DNA of 64,000 nucleotides from Afifella marina DSM 2698. Lineage in GTDB: Bacteria; Pseudomonadota; Alphaproteobacteria; Rhizobiales; Afifellaceae. Numbering within the stretch: the first letter of the stretch is position 1; each line of letters begins with the position of its first letter. The notes below the pieces were generated by a model. It ran no database searches and had not been told where the DNA came from. It saw nothing but the letters and a program-made list of their open reading frames with translations. The translations under genes and the position numbers were made by a program. The stretch lies in the NCBI RefSeq assembly GCF_900102695.1, contig NZ_FMVW01000004.1, positions 186,001 to 250,000 of the forward strand, given 5' to 3'. Shown here in pieces: positions 38,007 through 49,472 of this stretch.

Positions 38007-39449
38007 CTAGTCGGCATAGCTCACCGCTCTCACGGCTTCGACCACCTCCTTGGCGCTCGGAAGGGCGAGCTTTTCAAGGTTGGCGGCATAAGGCATCGGC
38101 ACATCCTTGCCGGTCACCGACAGGACCGGCGCGTCGAGATGATCGAAGGCCTTCACCATCAGCTGCGAGGCGATCCAGGAGCCGATCGAGTTCTGCGGCC
38201 AGCCTTCTTCCACCGTCACGCAGCGATTGGTCTTCTTCACGGAACGGATGACCGTCTCGATATCGAGCGGCCGCAACGTTCTGAGGTCGATCACTTCGCA
38301 ATCGATGCCCTGCTCGGCTAGTTGCTCCGCCGCCTTCAGGGCGTGGGTCATGCCGATGCCAAAGGAAACGATCGTCGCATCCGAGCCTTTGCGCGCAATT
38401 TTCGCCTTGCCGATCGGCAGGACGAAATCATCGAGCTTCGGAACAGGGAACGACTGGCCGTAAAGGATCTCGTTCTCCAGGAAGATCACGGGATTTGGAT
38501 CACGGATCGCCGCCTTGAGAAGACCCTTTGCATCGGCCGCCGTATGCGGCTGGATGACTTTGAGGCCCGGGATCTGCGAATACCAGGCGGCGTAATCCTG
38601 GCTGTGCTGAGCGGCCACGCGCGCGGCGGCACCGTTCGGCCCACGGAAGACCATCGGGCAGCCCATCTGACCGCCTGCCATATAAAGCGTCTTTGCGGCC
38701 GAATTGATGATCTGGTCCATCGCCTGCATGGCGAAGTTGAAGGTCATGAATTCCACGATCGGCTTCAGGCCGGCGAACGCCGCCCCCACGCCGAGGCCGG
38801 CGAAACCATGTTCGGTGATCGGCGTATCGATGACGCGGCGTTCGCCGAACTCGTCGAGAAGCCCCTGGGTGACTTTGTAGGCACCCTGATATTCGGCCAC
38901 TTCCTCGCCCATGACGAAGACATCGCCGTCGCGGCGCATCTCTTCTGCCATTGCGTCACGCAGCGCCTCACGCACCGTCTGTTCTTCAAACTCGGTGCCT
39001 TCCGGCACGTCCGGATCTTCCGGCGGCTCGGCCTTATCCATCGCCACGAGCACGGAGACGGGGCCGTCCTTGCGGCCGAGCTTTTCGTCCTCCTTTTGAG
39101 GTTCCTTCCCCTTGGCCTCCGGCTCTGGCGCTGAGGGAGCAGAGCCACCGTTGGCCTTGCTCCCCTTGTCTCCAGAGGGGGCTTCTTCGAGATCGCTTTC
39201 GTTTTCGTCTTCGCCAAGCAACAACGCGATCGGCGTATTGACCTTGACGGCGTCGGTGCCCTCTTCGACGAGGATCTTGGCGATCTTGCCCTCGTCGACG
39301 GCTTCCACCTCCATCGTCGCCTTATCGGTTTCGATCTCGGCGATCACATCTCCGGCGGCGACCTCATCGCCCTCCTTCACCGTCCATTTGGAGAGTTTTC
39401 CCTCCTCCATGGTCGGCGACAGGGCCGGCATCAAAATCTCGGTCGGCAT
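38007..39449 (-). CDS. pdhB: Pyruvate dehydrogenase E1 beta subunit with N-terminal lipoyl domain
   Basis: 480 residues. The first ~80 residues are a lipoyl domain ('[20 protein letters not shown]' with the lipoylation Lys), closely similar to that of the E2 protein encoded nearby. An acidic/Ala-rich linker to about 135 leads to the transketolase-like E1 beta core ('[20 protein letters not shown]', '[20 protein letters not shown]', '[18 protein letters not shown]'). A lipoyl-bearing E1 beta is a known alphaproteobacterial feature. It pairs with PdhA, encoded 11 bp upstream. Confidence 0.97.
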   Translation of the reverse strand: MPTEILMPALSPTMEEGKLSKWTVKEGDEVAAGDVIAEIETDKATMEVEAVDEGKIAKILVEEGTDAVKVNTPIALLLGEDENESDLEEAPSGDKGSKANGGSAPSAPEPEAKGKEPQKEDEKLGRKDGPVSVLVAMDKAEPPEDPDVPEGTEFEEQTVREALRDAMAEEMRRDGDVFVMGEEVAEYQGAYKVTQGLLDEFGERRVIDTPITEHGFAGLGVGAAFAGLKPIVEFMTFNFAMQAMDQIINSAAKTLYMAGGQMGCPMVFRGPNGAAARVAAQHSQDYAAWYSQIPGLKVIQPHTAADAKGLLKAAIRDPNPVIFLENEILYGQSFPVPKLDDFVLPIGKAKIARKGSDATIVSFGIGMTHALKAAEQLAEQGIDCEVIDLRTLRPLDIETVIRSVKKTNRCVTVEEGWPQNSIGSWIASQLMVKAFDHLDAPVLSVTGKDVPMPYAANLEKLALPSAKEVVEAVRAVSYAD

Positions 39450-39460
39450 TCAGCAGGGCC

Positions 39461-40606
39461 TCACGCTTCTACGTACACGTCCGTCCACAATTCGGACGGA
39501 TCGGGCTCGGGATCGTTCTGGGCGAATTCCGCCGCCTGGTTGACGACGCCGCGAATTTCCTTGTCGACGGCCTTCACGTCATCTTCGCTCATGCCGTGGC
39601 TTTCCATCAGCCGCTTCTTCACCTGCTCGATCGCATCGTGTTCGGTGCGCATTTTCTGCACCTCCTCCTTCGAGCGATATTTGGCCGGATCCGACATCGA
39701 ATGGCCGCGATAGCGGTAGGTGAGCATTTCTAGGATCATCGGGCCTTTGCCGGAGCGAGCATGCTCGGCGGCAAAATCACCGGCGGCCTTCACGGCACGC
39801 ACATCCATCCCGTCCACCTGGTGGCCCGGGATATCGAAGGATTCGCCCCGCTTGCACAATTCGGTGGTAGCGGAAGCGCGCGCCACCGACGTGCCCATGC
39901 CGTACTGGTTGTTCTCGATCACATAGATGACGGGCAGGCTCCAGAGCTTCGCCATGTTGAAGCTCTCGTAGACCTGTCCCTGATTGGCAGCGCCATCGCC
40001 GAAATAAGTGATCGAGACACAATCGTTCTCGCGATAGCGATTCGCGAAGGCGAGGCCCGTCCCGATCGGCACCGAAGCGCCAACGATGCCATGTCCGCCG
40101 AAGAAGTTCTTCTCCCGCGAGAACATATGCATGGAGCCGCCCTTGCCGTGCGAATAGCCGCTGCGACGACCCGTCAGCTCCGCCATGACGCCTTTTGGGT
40201 CCATACCTGTCGCAAGCATGTGACCATGGTCGCGGTAGGTGGTGGTGACCTGATCCCCCTCCTTCAACGCCATTTGCATGCCGACGACGACGGCCTCCTG
40301 GCCGATATAGAGATGGCAGAATCCGCCGATCAGGCCCATGCCGTAAAGCTGGCCTGCCTTCTCCTCGAATCGCCGCACGAGAAGCATCTCGCGATAGGCC
40401 TTCAGATCCTCGTCCTTGGAAAAGACGATCGGATCGAACGCCGATTTTTCAGCGGTCTCGGTGTTCGGCCGCTCGGCCGTTGCACCTACCGGGGGATTTC
40501 CGTTCTCATTCGCCTTCCCGCGGGTCTTCGCGGAAGAGTTTTGCGAGCGCGAGCGTGACCTACGCTGGCCGGTCCCCGTCTGTGACGGGGTCTTGGCTGC
40601 CGCCAT
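39461..40606 (-). CDS. pdhA: Pyruvate dehydrogenase E1 alpha subunit
   Basis: 381 residues from the ATG at 40606, which has AGGAGG seven bases upstream; the frame extends further but without such a site. A basic, low-complexity N-terminus of about 60 residues precedes the E1 alpha core. The ThDP-binding motif runs from 'YFGDGAANQGQVYESFNMAK' to 'YVIENNQYGMGTS', and the phosphorylation-loop-like 'TYRYRGHSMSDPAKYRSKEE' is present. It decarboxylates pyruvate together with E1 beta. It is the first gene of the pdh operon, 137 bp downstream of the FtsB-like gene. Confidence 0.97.
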   Translation of the reverse strand: MAAAKTPSQTGTGQRRSRSRSQNSSAKTRGKANENGNPPVGATAERPNTETAEKSAFDPIVFSKDEDLKAYREMLLVRRFEEKAGQLYGMGLIGGFCHLYIGQEAVVVGMQMALKEGDQVTTTYRDHGHMLATGMDPKGVMAELTGRRSGYSHGKGGSMHMFSREKNFFGGHGIVGASVPIGTGLAFANRYRENDCVSITYFGDGAANQGQVYESFNMAKLWSLPVIYVIENNQYGMGTSVARASATTELCKRGESFDIPGHQVDGMDVRAVKAAGDFAAEHARSGKGPMILEMLTYRYRGHSMSDPAKYRSKEEVQKMRTEHDAIEQVKKRLMESHGMSEDDVKAVDKEIRGVVNQAAEFAQNDPEPDPSELWTDVYVEA

Positions 40607-40743
40607 TCCAGTCCTCCTGAAATTTCTGCCGCACACTATTACGGGAAAATGGGCGGGGAAACCCGTTTCGCAAGACAGGCAGGGTTGCATGCCGTCCCAC
40701 GGACCGGAGGAAGGGGAAAAAGCGCCTCGACAAAAGCCGATGC

Positions 40744-41067
40744 TCAGCTGCCGTCAGCTGCGTCGTAAATCACGATATCTGTGGGATGAACGAGATTGAG
40801 CGCCTGACGTGCGCGCTCATCGAGCATATCGCGGTCGAGGCTGTCCGGACGCAGAAGAGCGACCCGGCGCTCAAGCTTGGCGCGCTTCGCAAGCAGCTCG
40901 TCGAGCTCTTTGTTGAGCTCGACCTTGCGCGCTTCCAGCGTCTCCAGTGCCTCCAATCCATAATGCCCTTCAACGGCATGATAGGAAAAATAGGCGAGCA
41001 CAAGGAGGCAGCCCAACGGAAGGGCAAGCGGCTTAAGCTTCGACTGTTTACGCTGCCGGGTTGCCAT
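40744..41067 (-). CDS. FtsB/DivIC-like septum formation initiator protein
   Basis: 107 residues from the ATG at 41067; a GTG at 41091 would add 8. One transmembrane helix ('LALPLGCLLVLAYFSYHAV', about 15-33) is followed by a coiled coil ('LETLEARKVELNKELDELLA', 'RAKLERRVALL') and a short C-terminal segment 'DERARQALNLVHPTDIVIY', which matches the septum-initiator family placed between eno and pdhA in rhizobia. It is a likely bitopic divisome protein. Confidence 0.85.
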   Translation of the reverse strand: MATRQRKQSKLKPLALPLGCLLVLAYFSYHAVEGHYGLEALETLEARKVELNKELDELLAKRAKLERRVALLRPDSLDRDMLDERARQALNLVHPTDIVIYDAADGS

Positions 41068-41472
41068 CGGCCGCTCTACCCCAACGCTCACTCAGACTGG
41101 AGGTGATCGGCGGGGACGTACGCAGAACCCTTCCGTCCCCACGAGTTGGACATTAGAGGACCCAGGGTAAAGAAACGGTGTGGTGCCCGGTATGGAAGTG
41201 TCCCAAATCGGGGCGGCTTCCTTGCTTTCATGTTAAGACATCGAAGCCGACATCGCAGACGCCCGGCGGGCTTTCGCCATCCTCTTTCCCGCAATCACGC
41301 GTGTTTCCGACCCTCTCTTCGGAATCTTTCGGGCGAAGTCGACGCGGGAGCGGTGACCACCACCGTCATCATGCGTTCAGAAAGGAAGAACAAGGAGACT
41401 GGATTTAAACCTGCATCTGGCGGCATATGGCTCATACGTGCCCAAAAAGCCGGATTGAGAGAGGGACCTCCC
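41068..41472. other. 405-bp intergenic region between the FtsB-like gene and the methyltransferase gene
   Basis: Divergent promoter region. Open frames on the + strand continue upstream of the methyltransferase start to 41146 but show no family similarity and cross low-complexity sequence, so they are not called as coding. No RNA gene, riboswitch or strong hairpin was recognised. Confidence 0.55.
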
Positions 41473-42243
41473 ATGGCCTCGAGCATGTCACAGAACGTAC
41501 TCATCGACCGCCAGTTCGGGATTCGCGCCGCGTCATATGTGGCAAGCGCGGTGCATGCGAGCGGGTCCGACCTCGCCTATCTCGCCGAGCGCATCGCCGA
41601 GCTTAACCCGGAAACGGCCATCGATCTTGGCGCAGGCGGCGGGCATGTCAGCTACGCGATGGCGGGCTTCGCGCGCCGCGTCGTCGCCTGCGATCTATCC
41701 CAGGAGATGCTCGCTGCCGTTGCCGAGACGGCACGAAATCGCGGACTTCCCAATATCGAGACGCAAGTCTGCGATATCCACGCCCTGCCCTTCGGTGATG
41801 GCGAGGCCGATTTCGTCGCAAGCCGCTTCAGCGCCCATCACTGGACCGATCTTCCAGGCGCATTGCGGGAGACGCGTCGCATTCTAAAGGAAGGTTCGAC
41901 GGCCATTTTCATGGATGTCGTCTCTCCGGGCATTCCGCTCCTCGACACGCATTTGCAGGCGGTGGAGCTTTTGCGAGACCCGTCGCATGTGCGCGACTAC
42001 TCGGTCTCAGAATGGCTGCGGGAACTGCAGAGTGCCGGTTTCGCGCTCCGCCGCAGCATGGGGGCACGATTGCGGCTCGACTTCACGTCTTGGGTGGAGC
42101 GCATCGGAACCGAACCGGAATTTTCGTCCGCGATTCGTCTTCTGCAAAAGACGGCGAGCGGTAATGTCTCCCGCCACTTCGCCATCGAGGACGACGGCTC
42201 GTTTACAATCGATACGGCCGTTTTCGAGGTTCTCGCGGCCTAA
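41473..42243 (+). CDS. Class I SAM-dependent methyltransferase
   Basis: 256 residues from the ATG at 41473 (GAGGG upstream); an ATG at 41485 is also plausible. Motif I 'AIDLGAGGGHVSYAMAGFA' begins near 49, motif II 'VVACDLSQEML' near 72, and 'LPFGDGEADFVASRFSAHHW' supplies motif IV. It is closest in style to UbiE/COQ5-like small-molecule methyltransferases, but the substrate is unknown. It stands alone, convergent with eno. Confidence 0.88.
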   Translation: MASSMSQNVLIDRQFGIRAASYVASAVHASGSDLAYLAERIAELNPETAIDLGAGGGHVSYAMAGFARRVVACDLSQEMLAAVAETARNRGLPNIETQVCDIHALPFGDGEADFVASRFSAHHWTDLPGALRETRRILKEGSTAIFMDVVSPGIPLLDTHLQAVELLRDPSHVRDYSVSEWLRELQSAGFALRRSMGARLRLDFTSWVERIGTEPEFSSAIRLLQKTASGNVSRHFAIEDDGSFTIDTAVFEVLAA

Positions 42244-42249
42244 GTCTCG

Positions 42250-42280
42250 AAGGCCCGCCACGTCACGCGCGGCGGGCCTT
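42250..42280. terminator. Possible bidirectional hairpin between the methyltransferase gene and eno
   Basis: AAGGCCCGCC (42250-42259) and GGCGGGCCTT (42271-42280) form a perfect 10-bp stem with an 11-base loop between two convergent genes. Its position suits a shared terminator, but neither side carries a proper T run. Confidence 0.55.
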
Positions 42281-42287
42281 CGGAAAA

Positions 42288-43679
<1,392 letters not shown>

Positions 43680-43952
43680 TTAGCTCGACCGTCCGAGATC
43701 GTCAGCGCAGAAGAACGACGTTTCACCACGATAGGTGACGACGACCCTTTTGGAGGCCGCGCAGCCTTCAGACGGCCAATCGACCCAAAAATGCGGACTT
43801 TGCCCGGTGGCCATCCGGATCTCGTGTCGGGGAGCATCGATTGCCGGTGTCGTCTGCACATCGGCCTGCCGCCCCATCAGGAAGGCCGCGGACACAAGGG
43901 AAATCGCGAGAGCGACCGGAACGAGAAGCACGCGCATCAAATACCATCCCAT
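43680..43952 (-). CDS. Small hypothetical protein with an N-terminal membrane or signal segment
   Basis: 90 residues from the ATG at 43952; an ATG at 43937 is an alternative. A hydrophobic helix near the N-terminus ('RVLLVPVALAISLVSAAFL') is followed by a soluble part of about 65 residues with two cysteines ('WPSEGCAASKRV' and 'SFFCADDLG') that could form a disulfide outside the cytoplasm. No family recognised. It lies between kdsA and eno on the same strand. Confidence 0.5.
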   Translation of the reverse strand: MGWYLMRVLLVPVALAISLVSAAFLMGRQADVQTTPAIDAPRHEIRMATGQSPHFWVDWPSEGCAASKRVVVTYRGETSFFCADDLGRSS

Positions 43953-44207
43953 TTTCGTGTCGATCTTGGCTGGAGTTGATCTCACCCAACCATTCGCGGC
44001 CCCACGCTAAGGGAGATGGCGAATCCGCACGAATGAAAAAAAGATAATAAAAGCCTGTCGGCAAACGGCCGCATTCCGCCGGAACGTCTAGCGTGTGGCC
44101 CGATCTCGTCAAAGGTTTGGAGGCAAGAAGGCGCCGAGCGGACCAGCGCTCCGGCGTCTCGGCAGGGAAAAGGCACGGCCACGTTTTGGCCGCCGACGTG
44201 ACGCTGC

Positions 44208-45071
44208 TTACCGGCCGCCTGGAGAGGCTTTCACCACCGCATCGAGCGCCATCAGCCGCTCAAGCATCGCTTCCATCTCAGACAGCGGGACCATGTTCGG
44301 CCCGTCAGAGGGCGCGTTGTCAGGATCCTGGTGCGTCTCGACAAAGAGGCCGGCGACACCCACCGCGATCGCCGCGCGGGCAAGCACCGGCACGAAGCGG
44401 CGATCTCCTCCTGAGGAGCCACCCTGCCCGCCGGGCTGCTGCACCGAATGGGTCGCATCGAAAATGATCGGCGCGCCGGTCTCCGCCATTTGCGGCAGTG
44501 ATCGCATGTCGGACACGAGCGTGTTGTAGCCGAAAGAAACCCCGCGTTCGGTCAGAAGGACGTTAGGATTGCCGCTCGCCAGGAGCTTGGCAACGACGTT
44601 TTTCATGTCCCAGGGTGCCAGAAACTGGCCCTTCTTGACGTTCACCACCCGGCCGGTCTCTGCGGCGGCGATGAGAAGATCGGTCTGTCGGCACAGGAAG
44701 GCCGGGATCTGCAGGATGTCGACGACTTCGGCCACCTCTGCGCACTGGCCGCGCTCATGGACGTCGGTCAGAACCGGCAGGCCGAGCTCCTTGCGAATAT
44801 CGGCGAAAACCGGCAACGCCGCCTCAAGGCCGACGCCCCGGCGCCCCGAAAGGCTCGTGCGGTTCGCCTTGTCGAAGCTCGTTTTATAAACAAGGCCGAT
44901 GCCGAGCCTTTCGGTCATCTCTTTGAGCGCACCCGCCATATCAAAGGCGTGATCGCGGCTCTCCAGCTGACAGGGGCCTGCGATAAGCGAAAACGGCAGG
45001 TGATTGCCGAAGCTGACGTTGCCGGCTTCAACAACCGCATTGGGGATTAAAGGCTGCACGGTGTCATTCAT
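44208..45071 (-). CDS. kdsA: 3-deoxy-8-phosphooctulonate synthase (Kdo-8-P synthase)
   Basis: 287 residues. Condenses arabinose 5-phosphate with phosphoenolpyruvate for the Kdo of lipopolysaccharide. '[20 protein letters not shown]', '[20 protein letters not shown]', '[20 protein letters not shown]' and '[20 protein letters not shown]' are diagnostic. The ATG overlaps the stop of the upstream VOC gene (ATGA). Its substrate phosphoenolpyruvate comes from enolase, encoded about 0.6 kb downstream. Confidence 0.97.
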   Translation of the reverse strand: MNDTVQPLIPNAVVEAGNVSFGNHLPFSLIAGPCQLESRDHAFDMAGALKEMTERLGIGLVYKTSFDKANRTSLSGRRGVGLEAALPVFADIRKELGLPVLTDVHERGQCAEVAEVVDILQIPAFLCRQTDLLIAAAETGRVVNVKKGQFLAPWDMKNVVAKLLASGNPNVLLTERGVSFGYNTLVSDMRSLPQMAETGAPIIFDATHSVQQPGGQGGSSGGDRRFVPVLARAAIAVGVAGLFVETHQDPDNAPSDGPNMVPLSEMEAMLERLMALDAVVKASPGGR

Positions 45072-45928
45072 CGGTTTTCCACGAAGGCAAGGACGGTTCC
45101 GAGGCCTGGCGCGGGCGGCACGATAAGCCGCTCCGCATGACGTATCCCGTCCGGTGCAAACTTGCGCGTCTTTTCAAGATTGTCGACCAGGACCTCGAAG
45201 GCCGCAAAGACGAAGCCGTCGCCTGGATCGGGAGCGGTGACGCCGTAGCGATTCTCGAAGCCCGCCGGCGTCATGAGGAGCAGCCTCTGTGAACCAAGCT
45301 CCGCCTCGACGAGAAACGACGTTGCGCGAAGCTCACGCTGCCCGGTCGCCGCCGACAGGAAGACGTGGAAGTCGGCCGGGTTCTCGGCGACCGCAGCGAC
45401 GGCGACGACGCCTTCTGATCCGTTCGGATGGTCGCAGTAGTGCGTGCCGGTATTCACACTCATGCCGACAGGCTGACAGACGAAGATCGCGGCCTCCGGC
45501 GCTTTCGGGTCGGCCGCGAAAGCAAGGCGCACCCCATATTCGCTTTCTTCGCCGGCATCGCTGCGCGCCTTGCCGACGAACGAGAAGAGCTCCCCGACGC
45601 CAAAACCCTTCTGCCGGTAGGCGTCCAGAGCTTCCTCCGCGTCGTCGCCCTTCAAAGCGAGCATCGCAAAGCCTTCCGGGGCACGCGCGCTCGCCTTCTC
45701 GATCTGGTCGAGGAAGACCAACCCTTCGGCGATCCCCTTATCGACCACGGCCTGATCGAGCGTCGCGATCGGCTCCAGATAGGTGCGGTTCTTGAAGAAC
45801 ACGCGCGCATTTCCCGTGCCGAACGGATGCCGTGCATCCGGCGAGACCTCGAAGCCGAGCTCGGTCAGGCGCTCTCGCGCCGTAGCGAGCGCGGTAACCG
45901 GCAAGACGAGGTGATCGATCGGGCGCAT
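45068..45928 (-). CDS. VOC/glyoxalase-like domain protein
   Basis: 286 residues with two related halves. '[20 protein letters not shown]' at the N-terminus and 'LELGF'-type text ('[20 protein letters not shown]') place it in the glyoxalase-like (PF13468-type) group. A histidine-acidic pattern that could bind metal is seen around '[12 protein letters not shown]'. The substrate is unknown. It is translationally coupled to kdsA, an arrangement also found in other rhizobial genomes, but no lipopolysaccharide role is established. Confidence 0.8.
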   Translation of the reverse strand: MRPIDHLVLPVTALATARERLTELGFEVSPDARHPFGTGNARVFFKNRTYLEPIATLDQAVVDKGIAEGLVFLDQIEKASARAPEGFAMLALKGDDAEEALDAYRQKGFGVGELFSFVGKARSDAGEESEYGVRLAFAADPKAPEAAIFVCQPVGMSVNTGTHYCDHPNGSEGVVAVAAVAENPADFHVFLSAATGQRELRATSFLVEAELGSQRLLLMTPAGFENRYGVTAPDPGDGFVFAAFEVLVDNLEKTRKFAPDGIRHAERLIVPPAPGLGTVLAFVENR

Positions 45929-46021
45929 GGTGATCTTTCGGCAATCATTTCAGGATCGCAGGCATAGGCCCCGGCAAAAGCTCGGACAAGTGCGGCACCG
46001 GAACGGCCCGCGCTTGCACGA

Positions 46022-47662
<1,641 letters not shown>

Positions 47663-47698
47663 TTACCTAAGCTGGAACGATTCGTGGAGTCGAAAATG

Positions 47699-47727
47699 AA
47701 ACAGCCGTGCAGAAGGGCACGGCTGTG
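47699..47727 (-). terminator. Probable terminator between secG and pyrG
   Basis: On the - strand ACAGCCGTGC-CCTTCT-GCACGGCTGT is followed by TTCATTTTC. The stem is perfect over 10 bp; the T tract is interrupted, so termination may be partial, allowing some read-through into pyrG. Confidence 0.65.
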
Positions 47728-47783
47728 ACGCAAAGGCACCACCGCCGCGGTGAACGCGGCGGGTGCCCAGGAAACAAACAACA

Positions 47784-48518
47784 TTACTGAGCCGAGCCTC
47801 CGAGCGGCTGATCCGGATTTTGCGAACCAGCCGAATTGTCGGAGCCAGACTGGGCGTCTTCGCTCGCCGGAGTTTCCGCAGTGGACGGCGCAGCCTCGTC
47901 CGAAGGCGTTGCCTCGGTTGCCGGGCTACCCGTGTTGTCACCCGCCGACGAGGTGTCAGACGAAGCATCCGAGGGCGCACTCTGGGCAGGAGATGTCTGC
48001 TCGGGAGCAGTCTGCTCGGGCGCCGTATCGGCAGGAGCCTCAGAGGGCGTTTCAGCCGGAGGCGTCTGCGGGCCGGACGTCGAAGGAGACGTTGGCTGCA
48101 TCGGCTGCGGAGAGTTCGACAGGCTCTTCAGAGCGTCGAGAACGCCCGGCCCGTCCTGCGCTCCGCTCGGCGCGCTCGGCGGCGTCACGGGCTGATCGCC
48201 GGACGTGTCTGCCGGCGCTGCGGGCGCATTCGGCTCCGACGTGGTCGCAGGAGCGACCGGACGGTTCTGCAAGCGCTCGAAGATGTCGCTCGGCCCGGTA
48301 TCGAGCCTCGCCAGGACCGTCAGCCCGATCGAAGTCGCGAAGAACGCCGCAGCCAGAATTGCGGTCGAGCGCGTCAGTAGATTGCCGGCGCTGCGGCCGC
48401 TCATCATGCCGCCGCCCCCGCCGATGCCGAGCGCACCGCCTTCCGAGCGCTGCAGGAGTACGAGGGCGATCATGGCCAAAACCACCATCAAGTGGATGAC
48501 GATCACAACAGTAGTCAT
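47784..48518 (-). CDS. secG: Protein-export membrane protein SecG with a long low-complexity tail
   Basis: 244 residues. The first ~75 hold the SecG core: a TM helix ('VVIVIHLMVVLAMIALVLLQ'), the conserved loop 'RSEGGALGIGGGGGMMSGRS', and a second TM helix ('STAILAAAFFATSIGLTVLA'). The remaining ~165 residues are an acidic, Pro/Ser/Ala/Thr-rich tail, much longer than in E. coli SecG (110 in total). The tail is probably disordered; the topology of SecG places it on the periplasmic side. SecG is a non-essential stimulatory part of the SecYEG translocon. Confidence 0.95.
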   Translation of the reverse strand: MTTVVIVIHLMVVLAMIALVLLQRSEGGALGIGGGGGMMSGRSAGNLLTRSTAILAAAFFATSIGLTVLARLDTGPSDIFERLQNRPVAPATTSEPNAPAAPADTSGDQPVTPPSAPSGAQDGPGVLDALKSLSNSPQPMQPTSPSTSGPQTPPAETPSEAPADTAPEQTAPEQTSPAQSAPSDASSDTSSAGDNTGSPATEATPSDEAAPSTAETPASEDAQSGSDNSAGSQNPDQPLGGSAQ

Positions 48519-48585
48519 CAGATCAATTGCCGTTTTTGGAATTTGGTCGGCCTTCTACACGAGGCCGGTGTCGACTTAAAGGCGG

Positions 48586-49350
48586 TTAGGCCGCTTCTGC
48601 TGCCGCAGCCGCTTCGGCGATCGCCAGGAAGCTGTCAGCCTTGAGGCTCGCGCCGCCGACAAGACCGCCATCGACGTCGGCGATGGACATGATCGCTTTG
48701 GCGTTGTCCGGCTTCATCGAGCCGCCGTAAAGGATCGGGACGCGGTGACCCGCTTCGCCGTAGCGCCTCACCAGATGCGCGCGAATCTGCCCGTGCATGG
48801 CGCCGATATCCGCCTCGGTCGGCACACGGCCGGTGCCAATCGCCCAGACCGGCTCATAGGCGACGATCAGGTCTTCGTTCTCCTGCGCCGGAAGCGCATC
48901 CGGCAGGGAGGCGGTGAGCTGTTCTTCCACCACGGCTTCGGCACGGCCCGCATCGCGCTCTGCTTCCACTTCACCGACGCAGACGATCGGCGTCAGGGCG
49001 GCGCGCCATGCGGCATCGACCTTCGCCCGCACCTCTTCGTTCGTCTCGCCATGATCCGTGCGGCGTTCCGAATGTCCGAGAATCACTGCGCGTGCACCCG
49101 CGTCGTGCAGCATCTCGGCGGCGATATCCCCAGTATGCGCGCCTGAGGCTTTCGCATGGCAATCCTGGCCGCCGAATTCCAGCGGCGTGCCAGCGCAATG
49201 CATGGTCATGCGTGCGATCAAAGTCGCGGGCGGACAGACCATGGAAACGACTTTGCCGGTCCAGCCGCCGACGCCGTCTCCGATCGAACGGGCCTCATGA
49301 AGGCTCTCCGAAAGGCCGTTCATTTTCCAATTGCCGATCACCCATTTCAT
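48586..49350 (-). CDS. tpiA: Triosephosphate isomerase
   Basis: 254 residues from the ATG at 49350 (MKWVIGNWKMNG); upstream in-frame codons to 49500 are not conserved. Catalytic residues are the Lys of 'GNWKMNG', His of 'VILGHSERR', Glu of 'VAYEPVWAIGTG', and the phosphate loop 'ILYGGSMKPDN'. The C-terminal helix is Ala/Glu-rich. It interconverts DHAP and glyceraldehyde 3-phosphate. It is divergent from the ppiD gene across 122 bp. Confidence 0.97.
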   Translation of the reverse strand: MKWVIGNWKMNGLSESLHEARSIGDGVGGWTGKVVSMVCPPATLIARMTMHCAGTPLEFGGQDCHAKASGAHTGDIAAEMLHDAGARAVILGHSERRTDHGETNEEVRAKVDAAWRAALTPIVCVGEVEAERDAGRAEAVVEEQLTASLPDALPAQENEDLIVAYEPVWAIGTGRVPTEADIGAMHGQIRAHLVRRYGEAGHRVPILYGGSMKPDNAKAIMSIADVDGGLVGGASLKADSFLAIAEAAAAAEAA

Positions 49351-49472
49351 GATGCGTCGTCCCTGTGGGTTGATGTGGCGGCGGCGCTGTGCTTGGCAGG
49401 GCACCGACCGATGCCTATGATGCGCGGGCCGGGCGCTCTTGCCCGGCGTTTTTGTTGGGCCGAGGGTGTTCC

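Noticed and set aside
37306-39449. Two near-identical lipoyl segments in pdhB and pdhC as a recent duplication
   Set aside because: A lipoyl domain on E1 beta is a known, old feature of alphaproteobacterial pyruvate dehydrogenase, not a local repeat event.
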